Shown: positions 43,909 to 54,600, counted from the stretch's first letter. The stretch is 64,000 bases of DNA from Arthrobacter mangrovi (GCF_026011795.1 NZ_BRVS01000019.1:1-64000); one strand, 5' to 3'. Made by a program: numbers and translations. The notes: generated from the letters alone by a model not told the origin.

Positions 43909-44448
43909 ATGAATGTGCGCACTCCGGACCCGAACCCAGGCTGGCTCTCCGAAGAGGACCTCTACGAAGCCAGGCGGCGGCTGCCCATGGTCTACGTGGA
44001 GGCCATCCCGGTCCGGCTGGACGCCCTGGGCTACGTCACCGACGTCGGCCTCCTGCTGCAGGCCTCGGATGAGGGCCAGATGGTGCGCTCGTTCGTCTCG
44101 GGGCGCGTAATGTACCGCGAGACGATTCGCGCCGCGCTGATCCGGCACCTCGAAAAGGACCTCGGGCCGCTCGCCTTCCCCCAGCTGCCGGCCTCCCCCA
44201 TTCCGTTCACCGTGGCCGAATATTTCCCCTCCCCCTCGGAAACCGGCCTGACGGACGACCGCCAGCACTGCGTCGCGCTGGCCTACCTCATCCCCGTCAC
44301 CGGCGAGTGCGACCCTCGGCAGGACGCGCTGGAGCTGACCTGGATGAGCCCCGAAGATGCCCTCAGCCCCGAAGTCCAGTCGGAGTTCACCGGTGGCCGC
44401 GGCAACCTCCTGCGCCAGGCCCTCGCGCACGCCGGCTGGTGCCGCTGA
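43909..44448 (+). CDS. NUDIX hydrolase family protein (DUF4916-like)
   Basis: 179 residues similar to actinobacterial NUDIX-fold proteins of the DUF4916 type. The sequence MYRETIRAALIRHLEKDLG occupies the Nudix box position, but it departs from the GX5EX7REUXEEXGU consensus, so catalytic activity on nucleoside diphosphates is uncertain. The rest (ARRRLPMVYVEAIPVRLDALGYVTDVGLLLQ, HCVALAYLIPVTGE, LELTWMSPEDAL) fits the fold. ATG 43909 follows TACAAC at 6 nt; no ribosome site is present. Confidence 0.75.
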   Translation: MNVRTPDPNPGWLSEEDLYEARRRLPMVYVEAIPVRLDALGYVTDVGLLLQASDEGQMVRSFVSGRVMYRETIRAALIRHLEKDLGPLAFPQLPASPIPFTVAEYFPSPSETGLTDDRQHCVALAYLIPVTGECDPRQDALELTWMSPEDALSPEVQSEFTGGRGNLLRQALAHAGWCR

Positions 44449-44558
44449 GGAAACAGGCAGCAGGTTCCCTAACCACATCCCCGCCGCGCGGCGCAACTTC
44501 GGAAAACGAGGTAACGAATTCATATACTGTGGTCTGAGCCTGAGCCAGGGAGGACCGG

Positions 44559-45458
44559 ATGACCGATCAGCAGCGAACGTATGTCCATACGATCAAAGCG
44601 GAGATGATCGCACCCGGGCACATGTTCCTCCGCCGCGGAGGAAAGCATTCCGCGGAGGTGGCGGGCACCGCCGTCGTCAATGACGATTTCGGCACCCCTG
44701 CCCTGGTGATTGCCACGTTGACGGACGGCAAGAAGGTGCGGATCGCCCACGGCTCGAGCCTCCGCGTCGCTTCCAACCGCCCGGGCCCCGGTCCCGCCAG
44801 CGCGCTCGCGCTGGATGACCTGGAGCTGATTCCCGCCGAGGAAGGCACCCCGGAGGCCGTGATTGTCGACGTCGCGCGGGCCCACCCCAAGGACATGGAC
44901 ATCCAGCGCATCGCCGCGCGGCTGAGCAAGGGCCTGAACCTCAAGTCCGGCAGCAACCTGCAGGACGTGCGGGACCTGGCCCACCGGCTGTTCGTCTACG
45001 TGGATGACCGGGACAACGCGCTGCGGGTCTGCCAGCTGATCACGGACGTTCCCTTCGACGGTAATTTCGGCCGCTGGAAGTCGATCCAGGGCGCCCTGGC
45101 GATGTCGTCCTTCATCCAGCACGAGGCCGGCAATACCGAGGAATCCGAGCGGCTGGCCAAGGCGATGCGTGCCCCGGACGAGGTCGAGGAGAAGGACCCG
45201 CTGCGGGCGAAGATGAACGCCATCGTGCTGCAGCGCCAGCTCAACGAGCCGAACCTCTACGACAAGGAAATCCACCGGGCCATGGCCGCGGCGGACAAGC
45301 CCGCCGAGCGGGACTGGCGGGTCGAGCGGCTGGCCGTGCTGACCTACCTGCGCACGCACGGCGGATCGGAGACCCTGGAGCCTGCCGAACTCGAGCGCCG
45401 CATCGCCAACGAAATCGTCGCGGTCCGCGCCCTCAACGAGCAGCTCACCGCGGGCTGA
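44559..45458 (+). CDS. Hypothetical protein, DUF6707-like
   Basis: 299 residues. An N-terminal beta-rich module of about 75 residues (GHMFLRRGGKHSAEVAGTAVVNDDF ... KKVRIAHGSSLRV) is followed by a mostly helical region (residues ~110-290) with repeated helix pairs resembling tetratricopeptide-like packing (NALRVCQLITDVPFDGNFGRWKSIQGALAMSSFIQHE). No catalytic motif is seen. The ribosome site GGGAGGA is 5 nt before ATG. Function is unknown. Confidence 0.7.
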   Translation: MTDQQRTYVHTIKAEMIAPGHMFLRRGGKHSAEVAGTAVVNDDFGTPALVIATLTDGKKVRIAHGSSLRVASNRPGPGPASALALDDLELIPAEEGTPEAVIVDVARAHPKDMDIQRIAARLSKGLNLKSGSNLQDVRDLAHRLFVYVDDRDNALRVCQLITDVPFDGNFGRWKSIQGALAMSSFIQHEAGNTEESERLAKAMRAPDEVEEKDPLRAKMNAIVLQRQLNEPNLYDKEIHRAMAAADKPAERDWRVERLAVLTYLRTHGGSETLEPAELERRIANEIVAVRALNEQLTAG

Positions 45459-45583
45459 GCGCTGCCTCCGGCCGGGATCCAGGCGCCAAAATTCTGTCGC
45501 CGGCCATGATCCGGCCAGCCGGCCACCCCCCTCGGCACCGGGCTCTGGCCAGCCGTCGGCGGCCGGGAGTAGAGTCCTCTGAC

Positions 45584-46333
45584 ATGACGGAGAACCGTAA
45601 TCCGCTAAGCGTCCATATCAATGCCGATGCCCAGCAGGTCTGGGTCATGCTGCGCGAGCCGAGCAGGATTGCGCAGTGGCACGGCTGGGAGCTGGACAGC
45701 CTCGAGGACGAGATCAACGAAATCTACTTCACGAACGCGACCGAGGGTGCCGACCACCGCAAGCTGGTGACCAACGGAGGCGACACGTTCACCCTCGAGC
45801 CGGTGGGTGACGGCACGCAGGTCACCCTGGAGCGCGGAACAATCGAGCCAGGCTCGGAGATGGCTGACTGGGACCAGGACATCACCGAGGGTTGGACCAG
45901 CTTCCTGCAGCAGCTGCGCTTCGCGCTCGAACGGCACCCCAACATGCCGCGCCAGACCACGTACTTCGCGCACGATGCGGTGCCCGAGGGCGGCGTCCTG
46001 GCCAGCCTCGGCCTGGCGGACATGCCGGAGCCGGGCGAGGACTACGAAGCCGAGCTGAGCACCGGCGAAACCATCAGCGGCAAGGTCTGGTTCCGCACGG
46101 ACACGCAGCTCGGCCTGACGGTCCGGACCTATGCCGAGCACGGGGACGGGCTGCTGATCGTCGCCACCCAGCCCAAGCATGAGCGGCTAAGGCCCGACGG
46201 CGGCACGCAGGTCCTGATCACGACGTACGGCCTGGGTGCCAGGCGGCTGGGCGAGATCCGGGGGGCGTGGGATTCCTGGCGCACCCGGCATTTCCCCTCC
46301 TCCGAGGAGCTGACGGTAGGCCGGCCGCTCTGA
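45584..46333 (+). CDS. SRPBCC/START-like family protein
   Basis: 249 residues. The N-terminal ~125 residues resemble the AHSA1/SRPBCC ligand-binding fold (SVHINADAQQVWVMLREPSRIAQWHGWELDSLEDEINEIYF ... WTSFLQQLRFALERHP). A second module of about 115 residues follows (TYFAHDAVPEGGVLASLGLADMP onwards) that may be a degenerate repeat of the fold. TAGAGT lies 8 nt before ATG 45584, again without a ribosome site. Ligand unknown. Confidence 0.78.
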   Translation: MTENRNPLSVHINADAQQVWVMLREPSRIAQWHGWELDSLEDEINEIYFTNATEGADHRKLVTNGGDTFTLEPVGDGTQVTLERGTIEPGSEMADWDQDITEGWTSFLQQLRFALERHPNMPRQTTYFAHDAVPEGGVLASLGLADMPEPGEDYEAELSTGETISGKVWFRTDTQLGLTVRTYAEHGDGLLIVATQPKHERLRPDGGTQVLITTYGLGARRLGEIRGAWDSWRTRHFPSSEELTVGRPL

Positions 46334-46420
46334 CGCGCGGCCCCGCTGCGGGTTCTTCGGCACAGGCGGCCTCCCGCTGGAGGATCTGCAGGACGCAGCC
46401 GGCTGCGCCGGGACCCCGTG

Positions 46421-47485
46421 CTAATCCTGCCCCGGGTTTCCTCCACGGCTCTTGAGGAACCGGCGCCGGTTCTTCTCCCGCAGGGTGCGCTGGTGCATGA
46501 GGTAGACGAGGCTGATGCCCACCAGAGCCCCAATGGCTGTCTGCAGCGCCCGGTCCACCATCAGCTCCTGCGGGTTGGTCGGCGCCGCCAGTTCCGTCAT
46601 GATCAGCGCCAGCGGCGTGATGAAGATCAGGGCCAGGGCGTAGTGCCGCAGGACGAACATCTCGGCCGCGAACTGCAGCACGATCACCATCAGCACCAGG
46701 GCCCACGGCGCCGGGTGCGGCGCCAGCAGCAGCCCGGCCGCGACCACGCCCGCGAAGGTTCCCAGGATGCGGTGGACGCCCTTCTTGATCCGTTGGGCCA
46801 GGCTAGGACCGGCAATGGGCGCCACCGCGGCGACCATAGCCCAGTAGTTGTGTCCGAGGCCGACTATCGTGGCGATGGTTCCGGCGGCGAGCGCCGCGAC
46901 CGCGTTCGCCGCTGCCTCGACCCTGAACTCCCGCCAGTGGTCGGGCGTCAGGACGCGCTTGGGCGGCGGCGCCATCGACGTCCGCCATGACGGGACCAGT
47001 CGGCTGCTCACCCCGATCAGCATCGCCAGCAGCACGCTGACCAGTCCGGTCAGCATCGCCTGCCAGAGCGGCGGCGTCGGCTGGATGGAGCCGATCGCGG
47101 CATAGCCGAAGGTAAAGAAGATGACGCCCGCCGGGCGCAGGCCGAAGTAGTTCACCGCGAGTGACAACAACCCGGCCACCACGGTGGTGCCGATGACGAT
47201 GCCCCAAGGTCCGGCGTCGGCCGCTGCCGTCAGGGCACCGGCCAGCATGACCAGCAGCATCAGGACGCCGAACTCGGCCTGGTGGCGCAGCCTGGCCCCA
47301 TGGGGTTCGCCGCGGCCGTAGATCCCGGTGAATGCGCCGAAGGCGGCGAAAACCATAAGGTCGAAGCAGTCCATCGCGAGCAGGGCGAGCAGCGGCAGGC
47401 CGACGCTCGCGGCGCAGCGGATCCCGACGATGTGGTCCTGCCGGGCGGGGCCGACGCGGAAGAACTCCCGCACGTGCTCTTTCAA
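46421..47485 (-). CDS. FUSC family inner-membrane protein (aromatic acid exporter-like)
   Basis: 354 residues with two blocks of membrane helices (residues ~20-165 and ~210-325) separated by a cytoplasmic stretch (SWRTSMAPPPKRVLTPDHWREFRVEA). The second block contains the FUSC_2 signature (GHNYWAMVAAVAPIAGPSLAQRIKKGVHRILGTFAGVVAA). FUSC/AaeB proteins export aromatic carboxylic acids in enterobacteria, and an aromatic degradation cluster is in this window, but a link is speculative. The start is TTG 47485 with a weak GCAGG; a GTG four codons in is an alternative. The tail is very basic. Confidence 0.82.
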   Translation of the reverse strand: MKEHVREFFRVGPARQDHIVGIRCAASVGLPLLALLAMDCFDLMVFAAFGAFTGIYGRGEPHGARLRHQAEFGVLMLLVMLAGALTAAADAGPWGIVIGTTVVAGLLSLAVNYFGLRPAGVIFFTFGYAAIGSIQPTPPLWQAMLTGLVSVLLAMLIGVSSRLVPSWRTSMAPPPKRVLTPDHWREFRVEAAANAVAALAAGTIATIVGLGHNYWAMVAAVAPIAGPSLAQRIKKGVHRILGTFAGVVAAGLLLAPHPAPWALVLMVIVLQFAAEMFVLRHYALALIFITPLALIMTELAAPTNPQELMVDRALQTAIGALVGISLVYLMHQRTLREKNRRRFLKSRGGNPGQD

Positions 47486-47613
47486 ACGCGGAACCTGCTT
47501 TCGGTCGGACGGGATAATGCCACTATGGCCGCATTTCCGACCACAAGCCGGGAGGCATTTGCCACTCTACGGCCGCTTGGCGCCCCCGAGTCGGGGAGAG
47601 GGCGATTCTGTGA

Positions 47614-49525
<1,912 letters not shown>

Positions 49526-49617
49526 AGGTCAAGAGTAAGCCTGCGGACTGGCTGCCGGGCCCGGGAGAGCTGCCCGCGACCGGGCAAAGCGTTGGTGGCG
49601 CCGACTAGAGTGCAGGG

Positions 49618-50232
49618 ATGGACGACAAAGCGGTTCTTCACCACTACCTGCGATCCCGGCGCGCCGACCTGCTCGCGAAGCTCGACGGCCTCAGCGAGTA
49701 TGACGTCAGGCGGCCCCTGACCCCGACCGGCACCAATCTCCTTGGGCTGGTGAAGCACGTGGCGAGTGTCGAGCTCGACTACTTGGGCGAGGTCTTCGGG
49801 CGGCCCGCCGACCGCAGCCTGCCGTGGTTCGACGATGATGCGGAACCGGACGCGGACCTGTGGGCCGCCGCGGATGAGACGCGCGAGGAGATTATCGAAC
49901 TGCACCGGTTCTCGGCCGCCCATAGCGATGCCACCATCCAAGCCCTGCCCCTCAACGCCGTCGGCGAGGTGCCTTGGTGGCCGCAAGAACGCCGGCGCGT
50001 AACCCTCCACCAGATCCTCGTGCACATGTGCGTCGAGACGGCCCAGCACCTCGGCCACGCGGACATCCTCCGCGAACTGATCGACGGCAGCGCCGGCCAG
50101 CGCCCCGGAGACCCGAACCTGTCGGTGCGCAGCGCAGACGAGTGGTCCGGCCACCGGGCCCGCATCGAGGCGGCCGCCCGGCAGGCCGAAGAGACTGCCC
50201 GGCAGGCCGCGGAGGCTGCGCAGCGGGCCTAG
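49618..50232 (+). CDS. DinB family protein (DUF664-type)
   Basis: 204 residues of the DinB/YfiT four-helix bundle type. LRSRRADLLAKLDGLSEYDVRRPLTPTGTNLLGLVKHVASVELDYLGEVFG carries the first metal-ligand histidine (VKHV), and TLHQILVHMCVETAQHLGHADILRELIDG carries the others (HMCVETAQHLGH). Relatives include mycothiol-dependent enzymes, though many are uncharacterised. TAGAGT lies 6 nt before ATG 49618. The stop codon shares its bases with the stop of the convergent transporter gene. Confidence 0.88.
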   Translation: MDDKAVLHHYLRSRRADLLAKLDGLSEYDVRRPLTPTGTNLLGLVKHVASVELDYLGEVFGRPADRSLPWFDDDAEPDADLWAAADETREEIIELHRFSAAHSDATIQALPLNAVGEVPWWPQERRRVTLHQILVHMCVETAQHLGHADILRELIDGSAGQRPGDPNLSVRSADEWSGHRARIEAAARQAEETARQAAEAAQRA

Positions 50233-50927
50233 GCGGCCACCCCGTACGAGGGCTCGCGCCGCTTGACCGCGCCGATCACCGCCGTCGTGACGGGGACGAA
50301 GAGGAACTCGACCAGCGTCTTGTAGACGAACCCGGCAACCACGTAGTTCACGAAGGTGGCGAAGTCCCCGATGCCGATGACGGAGGCCGCGATGGAGCAG
50401 AAGATCAGGGTGTCGGCGAACTCGCCCACGCCGGTGGAACCCATCAGCCGGGCCCACAGCCGCTGCTCGCCGAAGCGCTCCTTCATCCGCACCAGGACCC
50501 AGGAGTTCAGCGTCTGGCCCACCAGGAAACCAAGCAGGCTGGCCAGCACGATCAGCGGCACCGGCCCCAGCGCCCCCTCCAGCGCCGCCTGCTTGGACGC
50601 ACCGAACTCGTCATCGAAACCGGGGAGCATGATGATGACCCAGTAGCACAGCGACGCGAAGACGGAGAGCGCGAACGTGGTCACGATGGCCCGCCGCGCC
50701 ACCCGGAAGCCGTAGACCTCGCTGACCACGTCGCCGAGGATATAGGCCAGCGGGAAAAGGAAGAAGCCGCCGTCCGTGACAATGGGGCCGATCACCACGC
50801 CCTTCGCCGCCCCGATGTTCGACAGGATTAGCACCACGGCCATGGCCGCCAGCATGATGCCGAAGTAGGGGCTGCCGATCGATGCGAAGCGGGCGCGGGG
50901 GTGGGCGGGCTTTTGCAGGTCTTGCAT
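50229..50927 (-). CDS. Queuosine precursor transporter (YhhQ/VUT family)
   Basis: 232 residues with about six membrane helices. The family signatures LILSNIGAAKGV, FLFPLAYILGDVVSEVYGFRVARRAI, FLVGQTLNSWVLVRMKER and STGVGEFADTLIFCSIAA are all clear. YhhQ-type proteins import preQ0/preQ1 or related bases. With tgt nearby this gives the minimal kit for queuosine salvage. ATG 50927 has GAAGGTG 6 nt upstream. The upstream 390 bp carries a 12-bp tandem repeat; no preQ1 riboswitch fold could be recognised by eye. Confidence 0.9.
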   Translation of the reverse strand: MQDLQKPAHPRARFASIGSPYFGIMLAAMAVVLILSNIGAAKGVVIGPIVTDGGFFLFPLAYILGDVVSEVYGFRVARRAIVTTFALSVFASLCYWVIIMLPGFDDEFGASKQAALEGALGPVPLIVLASLLGFLVGQTLNSWVLVRMKERFGEQRLWARLMGSTGVGEFADTLIFCSIAASVIGIGDFATFVNYVVAGFVYKTLVEFLFVPVTTAVIGAVKRREPSYGVAA

Positions 50928-51058
50928 GGGGGGCACCTTCGAAAGTAGTGGTTCGCGCAACGCAAGGCAGGTCCGTGGGATCCTAAGCGGCGTCCGCTGT
51001 ATTAGCACTGGGCGGCCCGTCTGCACCGGACCGCCTCCTATTCTCCCACGGCTCCTTG

Positions 51059-51190
51059 CACACGTTCTTCCGCGCCGTCTTCCGTGCCTTCTTCCGTGTC
51101 TTCTTCCGTGTCTTCTTCCGTGCCTTTTGCGTGCCTTCTTCCGTGCCTTTTTGCGCACGCCTTTCCACACCTTCCCGCGCACCCTTGCGA
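51059..51190. repeat. Degenerate 12-bp tandem repeat array
   Basis: About ten to eleven imperfect units of the type CGTGCCTTCTTC run through this stretch; the central five are nearly identical. It fills the divergent intergenic region (50928-51318) between the queuosine-precursor transporter and a membrane protein gene. The minus-strand reading is purine-rich. Apart from this array and presumed promoters, nothing else was recognised in the region. Confidence 0.85.
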
Positions 51191-51318
51191 TCTGCCCGGC
51201 GCCACCTATTCTGGACTTACGCAACCAACCCGGGCGGACGTTCCAGGGAGTCGGGGCCACGTGGGCGCTGCCGCCGGGTGCTGCGCAGGGCGGACCCGGC
51301 CGCAAGAGGGAGCAAGCC

Positions 51319-51906
51319 ATGACGCAGGACAACGACGACGGCGCCACGCCTTCCCGCCGCGAGCCGCCGGAGATTCCCCTCGGCCCGTCGGGGCGGGTTC
51401 CGCGCGAGCCCCTGGGACCGGTTCCGTCGACGGCCGGCATGCCGCTCGAGGCGGACGAAGAGTTCGCCGACGAACTGCTCGGCGCCCAAAATCCTCGCCA
51501 CCGCGTCACGTTCGGCCCGCTGGCCTTCTTCACCGGCTTCCTCGCCGCCATTGCGACGTTCTCGCTCGCCGTCATACTGATCTCGGTGCTCGGCGGAACC
51601 TTCAGCTGGCGCCAGGTCCTGCCCACATTCGGCATGGCCATCGTGGTGCTGCTCTACGCCGGAGCCATCGGGCTGGTCGTCGGCGCCCCCATCGCCTTCC
51701 TGCTGGGCCTGGCCCTGCGCCCGGTACGCAACCAGGGCCTGCACGTGCTTGCCTTCTTCCTGGTCATCTCCGCCGTGGCCTGGCTGATCTTCAGCGCGAT
51801 GTACGGCGGGGCGGCGTGGGAAACCGTCTGGCTGTCCTGCCTGATCGGCGCCTGCGCGGCGGTGGGCCGGGCCTCCGTCTGGAAGCTCGTGGACGTCTAC
51901 GACTGA
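51319..51906 (+). CDS. Hypothetical membrane protein
   Basis: 195 residues. The N-terminal 65 are cytoplasmic, Pro- and acid-rich, and four membrane helices follow (FFTGFLAAIATFSLAVILISVLG, VLLYAGAIGLVVGAPIAFLLGLAL, LHVLAFFLVISAVAWLIFSAMY, VWLSCLIGACAAVGRASVWKLV). No known domain was recognised. ATG 51319 has a good GAGGGAG ribosome site. The pdxK-like gene follows after 111 bp. Similar small proteins are common in Arthrobacter-type genomes, but the function is unknown. Confidence 0.68.
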   Translation: MTQDNDDGATPSRREPPEIPLGPSGRVPREPLGPVPSTAGMPLEADEEFADELLGAQNPRHRVTFGPLAFFTGFLAAIATFSLAVILISVLGGTFSWRQVLPTFGMAIVVLLYAGAIGLVVGAPIAFLLGLALRPVRNQGLHVLAFFLVISAVAWLIFSAMYGGAAWETVWLSCLIGACAAVGRASVWKLVDVYD

Positions 51907-52017
51907 CCTCAGCCGCATCCCGGCCGGGGCATGAACCCGCCCGCTCCGAGCCGGACCGATCGCCCGCCAGGCCTAGCCGGTTTCACTCCTGCCCGGGCGG
52001 GTGTGGACAATGGAGGC

Positions 52018-52848
52018 ATGTCTGTTTCAGCTGGAACCACCGCCCCACGTCCCGCCGTCACCCTGACCATCGCCGGATCGGAAGCCACCGGCGGCGCGGG
52101 CGCACAGGCGGATCTGAAGACCTTCCAGGAGCTGGGCACGTACGGCATCACGGCGCTGACGTGCATCGTCTCCTTCGATCCGAAGGACAACTGGAACCAT
52201 CGCTTCACTCCGATGGACGCCCAGGTCATCGCGGACCAGCTTGAGGCCATCCAAACCTGCTACGCCGGCAGCCTGGACACCGTCAAGATCGGTATGCTCG
52301 GCTCACCCGCCACCATCAGGACCGTCTCCGACGCCCTGAAGTCCCAGCAGTGGAAGAACGTTGTGTTGGATCCCGTGCTGATCTGCAAGGGCCAGGAACC
52401 GGGCCACGCACTGGATACCGACCAGGCCCTCAAGGCGGAGGTCCTGCCGCTGGCCACGTTCGTCACGCCCAACCACTTCGAGTCCGAGTCGCTGTCCGGC
52501 ATCGCGATCAACGACCTCGAGGACCTGAAGGAAGCCGCACGCCTGATCCACCAGGCCTCCGGCGCCGTCGTACTGGCCAAGGGCGGCGTGCGGCTGGAAG
52601 GCCCCGACGCCGTGGACGTCTACTTCGACGGCGAGACCCTCGAGGTTCTGAGCGCCCCCAAGGTCGGCGAGGTTGCCGTGTCCGGTGCCGGCTGCTCGCT
52701 TGCCGCGGCCATCACCGCCGAACTCGCCAAGGGCGCCGCACCGCTGGAGGCTGCCCGGACGGCTAAGGCCTTCGTCACCGAGGGGATCAAGGCCCGCGTC
52801 TCCTCCAACGCCCCCTTCGACGCACTCTGGCAGGGCTTCGCCGGCTAG
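52018..52848 (+). CDS. pdxK: Pyridoxine/pyridoxal kinase of the ThiD-like type
   Basis: 276-residue ribokinase-fold enzyme. TLTIAGSEATGGAGAQADLKTFQELGTYG opens the domain, DPVLICKGQE lies mid-chain, and the anion hole/catalytic GAGCSLAAAITAELAKG is near residue 222, with the usual catalytic aspartate replaced by the cysteine of the GAGC type. WNHRFTPMDAQ and the GAGC variant match the Bacillus-type PdxK, which phosphorylates pyridoxine vitamers, more than HMP kinase ThiD. GACAAT lies 6 nt before ATG 52018. HMP kinase activity remains an alternative. Confidence 0.82.
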   Translation: MSVSAGTTAPRPAVTLTIAGSEATGGAGAQADLKTFQELGTYGITALTCIVSFDPKDNWNHRFTPMDAQVIADQLEAIQTCYAGSLDTVKIGMLGSPATIRTVSDALKSQQWKNVVLDPVLICKGQEPGHALDTDQALKAEVLPLATFVTPNHFESESLSGIAINDLEDLKEAARLIHQASGAVVLAKGGVRLEGPDAVDVYFDGETLEVLSAPKVGEVAVSGAGCSLAAAITAELAKGAAPLEAARTAKAFVTEGIKARVSSNAPFDALWQGFAG

Positions 52849-52884
52849 CAGGGCCTCCCCGGCCCTGTCCCCGCCCCGCCCTGT

Positions 52885-52929
52885 CCCTGCCCTGCCCTGC
52901 CCTGCCCTGCCCTGCCCTGCCCTGCCCTG
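52885..52929. repeat. CCCTG pentanucleotide microsatellite, nine units
   Basis: Nine uninterrupted copies of CCCTG, flanked by degenerate copies (CCCTGTCC, CCCCG) on both sides, begin 36 nt after the pdxK-like stop. It is noncoding, in the 238-bp gap before the solute-binding lipoprotein gene. Such runs are prone to replication slippage. Confidence 0.95.
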
Positions 52930-53086
52930 CCCCCGCCCTGTACAGCTTTACCCTTCAAGTTCCGCAAATCACCACGTCAGCGGCTTGCTTGTAAGTTAAA
53001 GCTGTGCAGCAGGGCCTAAACGTGGGCAGGCCGGCCACCCGAGTCCGGATTCCCAAAAAGTCAGCATGCTTAGCTATGGTCGCTGT

Positions 53087-53611
53087 ATGCGCACCAAATT
53101 CGTATTCCTCGCGGCCCTGCTCGTGCCGCTGCTGGCCGGATGCGGACTGAAGATGCCTTCCGATCCGGAAGGGACGCTGGACCGGGTGGCCGGCGGAACC
53201 CTCAGGGTCGGCATCTCGCACAATCCCCCGTGGACCGAGACCGGCACCGGGTCCGGCCCGGCCAACGCCAACGCCAACGCCGCCACCGGCACCAGCTCAG
53301 CCGGCACCGGCCCGGCCGGCACCGAGGCGGAACTCGTCCGGGCCTTTGCCGCCGAGCACAACGCTCGGGTCGAGTGGGTCTCCGGCGGCGAATCCAACCT
53401 CGTCAGGCGGCTCGAACGCGGCGAGCTGGACCTGGTCGTCGGCGGGCTAACGAAGGATTCGCCGTGGTCCAAGCACGCCGCCCTGACGCAGCCGTACCTG
53501 GAAACCAGCAACGGCCAGGGCGACAAGGAACAGCACGTCATGGCGGCCCGGATGGGCGAGAACGCGTTCCTGGTGGAGCTGGAACGGTTCCTGCGGGAGG
53601 AGGTCCAATGA
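53087..53611 (+). CDS. Shortened solute-binding-like lipoprotein upstream of CDF transporter
   Basis: 174 residues with a lipobox (LLAGC, cysteine about residue 19). The first lobe of a family 3 solute-binding fold is recognisable (GGTLRVGISHNPPWTE, then TEAELVRAFAAEHNARVEWVSGGESNLVRRLERGELDLVVGGLTKDSPWSKHAALTQPYLE). The second lobe is missing and the chain goes straight to what looks like the C-terminal helix (ENAFLVELERFLREE). Complete relatives are about 250-280 residues. TATGGT lies 6 nt before ATG 53087. Its stop overlaps the start of the cation transporter (ATGA), so the two are coupled. Confidence 0.75.
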   Translation: MRTKFVFLAALLVPLLAGCGLKMPSDPEGTLDRVAGGTLRVGISHNPPWTETGTGSGPANANANAATGTSSAGTGPAGTEAELVRAFAAEHNARVEWVSGGESNLVRRLERGELDLVVGGLTKDSPWSKHAALTQPYLETSNGQGDKEQHVMAARMGENAFLVELERFLREEVQ

Positions 53612-54600
53612 CGGCGCGCTTCGGCCGGACCGAACTGCCCGAGGATCTGGAGCGTGTGCTGCGCAAAGCCATCCGGCTCCAGTGGACCACCCTCGCCATC
53701 CTCGCCGTCTCCGTCACCCTGGTGTTCCTCACCATGGGCAACTCCCAGGCGATGAAGGCGGCGTGGATCGAGGACATGCTCTCCTTCGCGCCGCCTCTGG
53801 CCTTCCTGATCGCGGTGCGGATCGTCAACAAGCCGCCGTCCGAGGGCTATCCGTACGGCTACCATCGGGCCACCGGCGTCGGCCATCTGGTGGCCGCCGT
53901 GGCCCTGTGCGCGATGGGCACCTTCCTGCTGATCGACTCCGGCATGGGCCTGCTCAAGGGCGAGCACCCTCCCATCGGCTCCGTCGAACTGCTCGGACAG
54001 ACGGTCTGGCTGGGCTGGCTGATGATGGCGGTCATGGCCCTCACGGCGGTCCCGCCTGTGATTCTCGGCCGGATCAAGATCAAGCTCGCCAAGGACCTGC
54101 ATAACAAGGTGCTCTACGCCGATGCGGACATGAACAAGGCGGACTGGATGACCGCCGTCGGCAGCATCCTCGGCGTCGCCGGCATCGGCATCGGCCTCTG
54201 GTGGGCGGACGCCGCAGCAGCGATCTTCATCGCCGGCAGCATCCTGCACGACGGCTGGAAGAACATGCGCGGGGCAGTGACCGACCTGATGGACACCCGG
54301 GCCATGACCTTCGACGACGGCAAGCCCCACCCGCTCATCGGGAAAGTCGACGACTACCTGCGCGGCCTGCCATGGGTCGAATCCGCCGGCTCGCGGGTCC
54401 GGGACCAGGGACATGTCTTCCACGTCGAGGCGTTCGTTGTGCCGCGGGACCAGTTGCCCCCGCTCCAAGCGCTCGAAGCGGCCCGCGACGGCTGCATCGA
54501 CCTGGACTGGAAGATCCAAGACCTCGTGATGGTCCCCGTCGCAGAGCTTCCCGCCGAGGTGGGCGGCCGGCGCCGGCACCAGTCGGAGCGCAGCCTCTAG
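53608..54600 (+). CDS. Cation diffusion facilitator family transporter
   Basis: 330 residues with six membrane helices. The CDF helix 5 metal motif is present in the form DADMNKADWMTAVGSI, and helix 2 carries the charged pattern IEDMLSFAPPLAFLIAVRIVNK with the Y(G)YHRATG loop. A cytoplasmic C-terminal domain follows (residues ~235-330). Members export divalent cations such as Zn(II), Mn(II) or Fe(II) in exchange for protons. Helix 5 has D...D rather than HxxxD, so metal preference cannot be told. Coupled to the lipoprotein gene upstream by an ATGA overlap. Confidence 0.87.
   Translation: MTARFGRTELPEDLERVLRKAIRLQWTTLAILAVSVTLVFLTMGNSQAMKAAWIEDMLSFAPPLAFLIAVRIVNKPPSEGYPYGYHRATGVGHLVAAVALCAMGTFLLIDSGMGLLKGEHPPIGSVELLGQTVWLGWLMMAVMALTAVPPVILGRIKIKLAKDLHNKVLYADADMNKADWMTAVGSILGVAGIGIGLWWADAAAAIFIAGSILHDGWKNMRGAVTDLMDTRAMTFDDGKPHPLIGKVDDYLRGLPWVESAGSRVRDQGHVFHVEAFVVPRDQLPPLQALEAARDGCIDLDWKIQDLVMVPVAELPAEVGGRRRHQSERSL

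Noticed and set aside
50928-51056. Possible preQ1 riboswitch before the queuosine-precursor transporter
   Set aside because: No preQ1 aptamer core or convincing pseudoknot could be recognised by eye on the minus strand; a covariance-model search would be needed.
51059-51190. Repeat array considered as CRISPR
   Set aside because: The 12-bp units are contiguous with no unique spacers, and no cas genes are near.
53074-54579. Minus-strand frame of about 500 codons opposite the CDF gene
   Set aside because: Antisense to a clear six-helix transporter and its lipoprotein; no domain signature.
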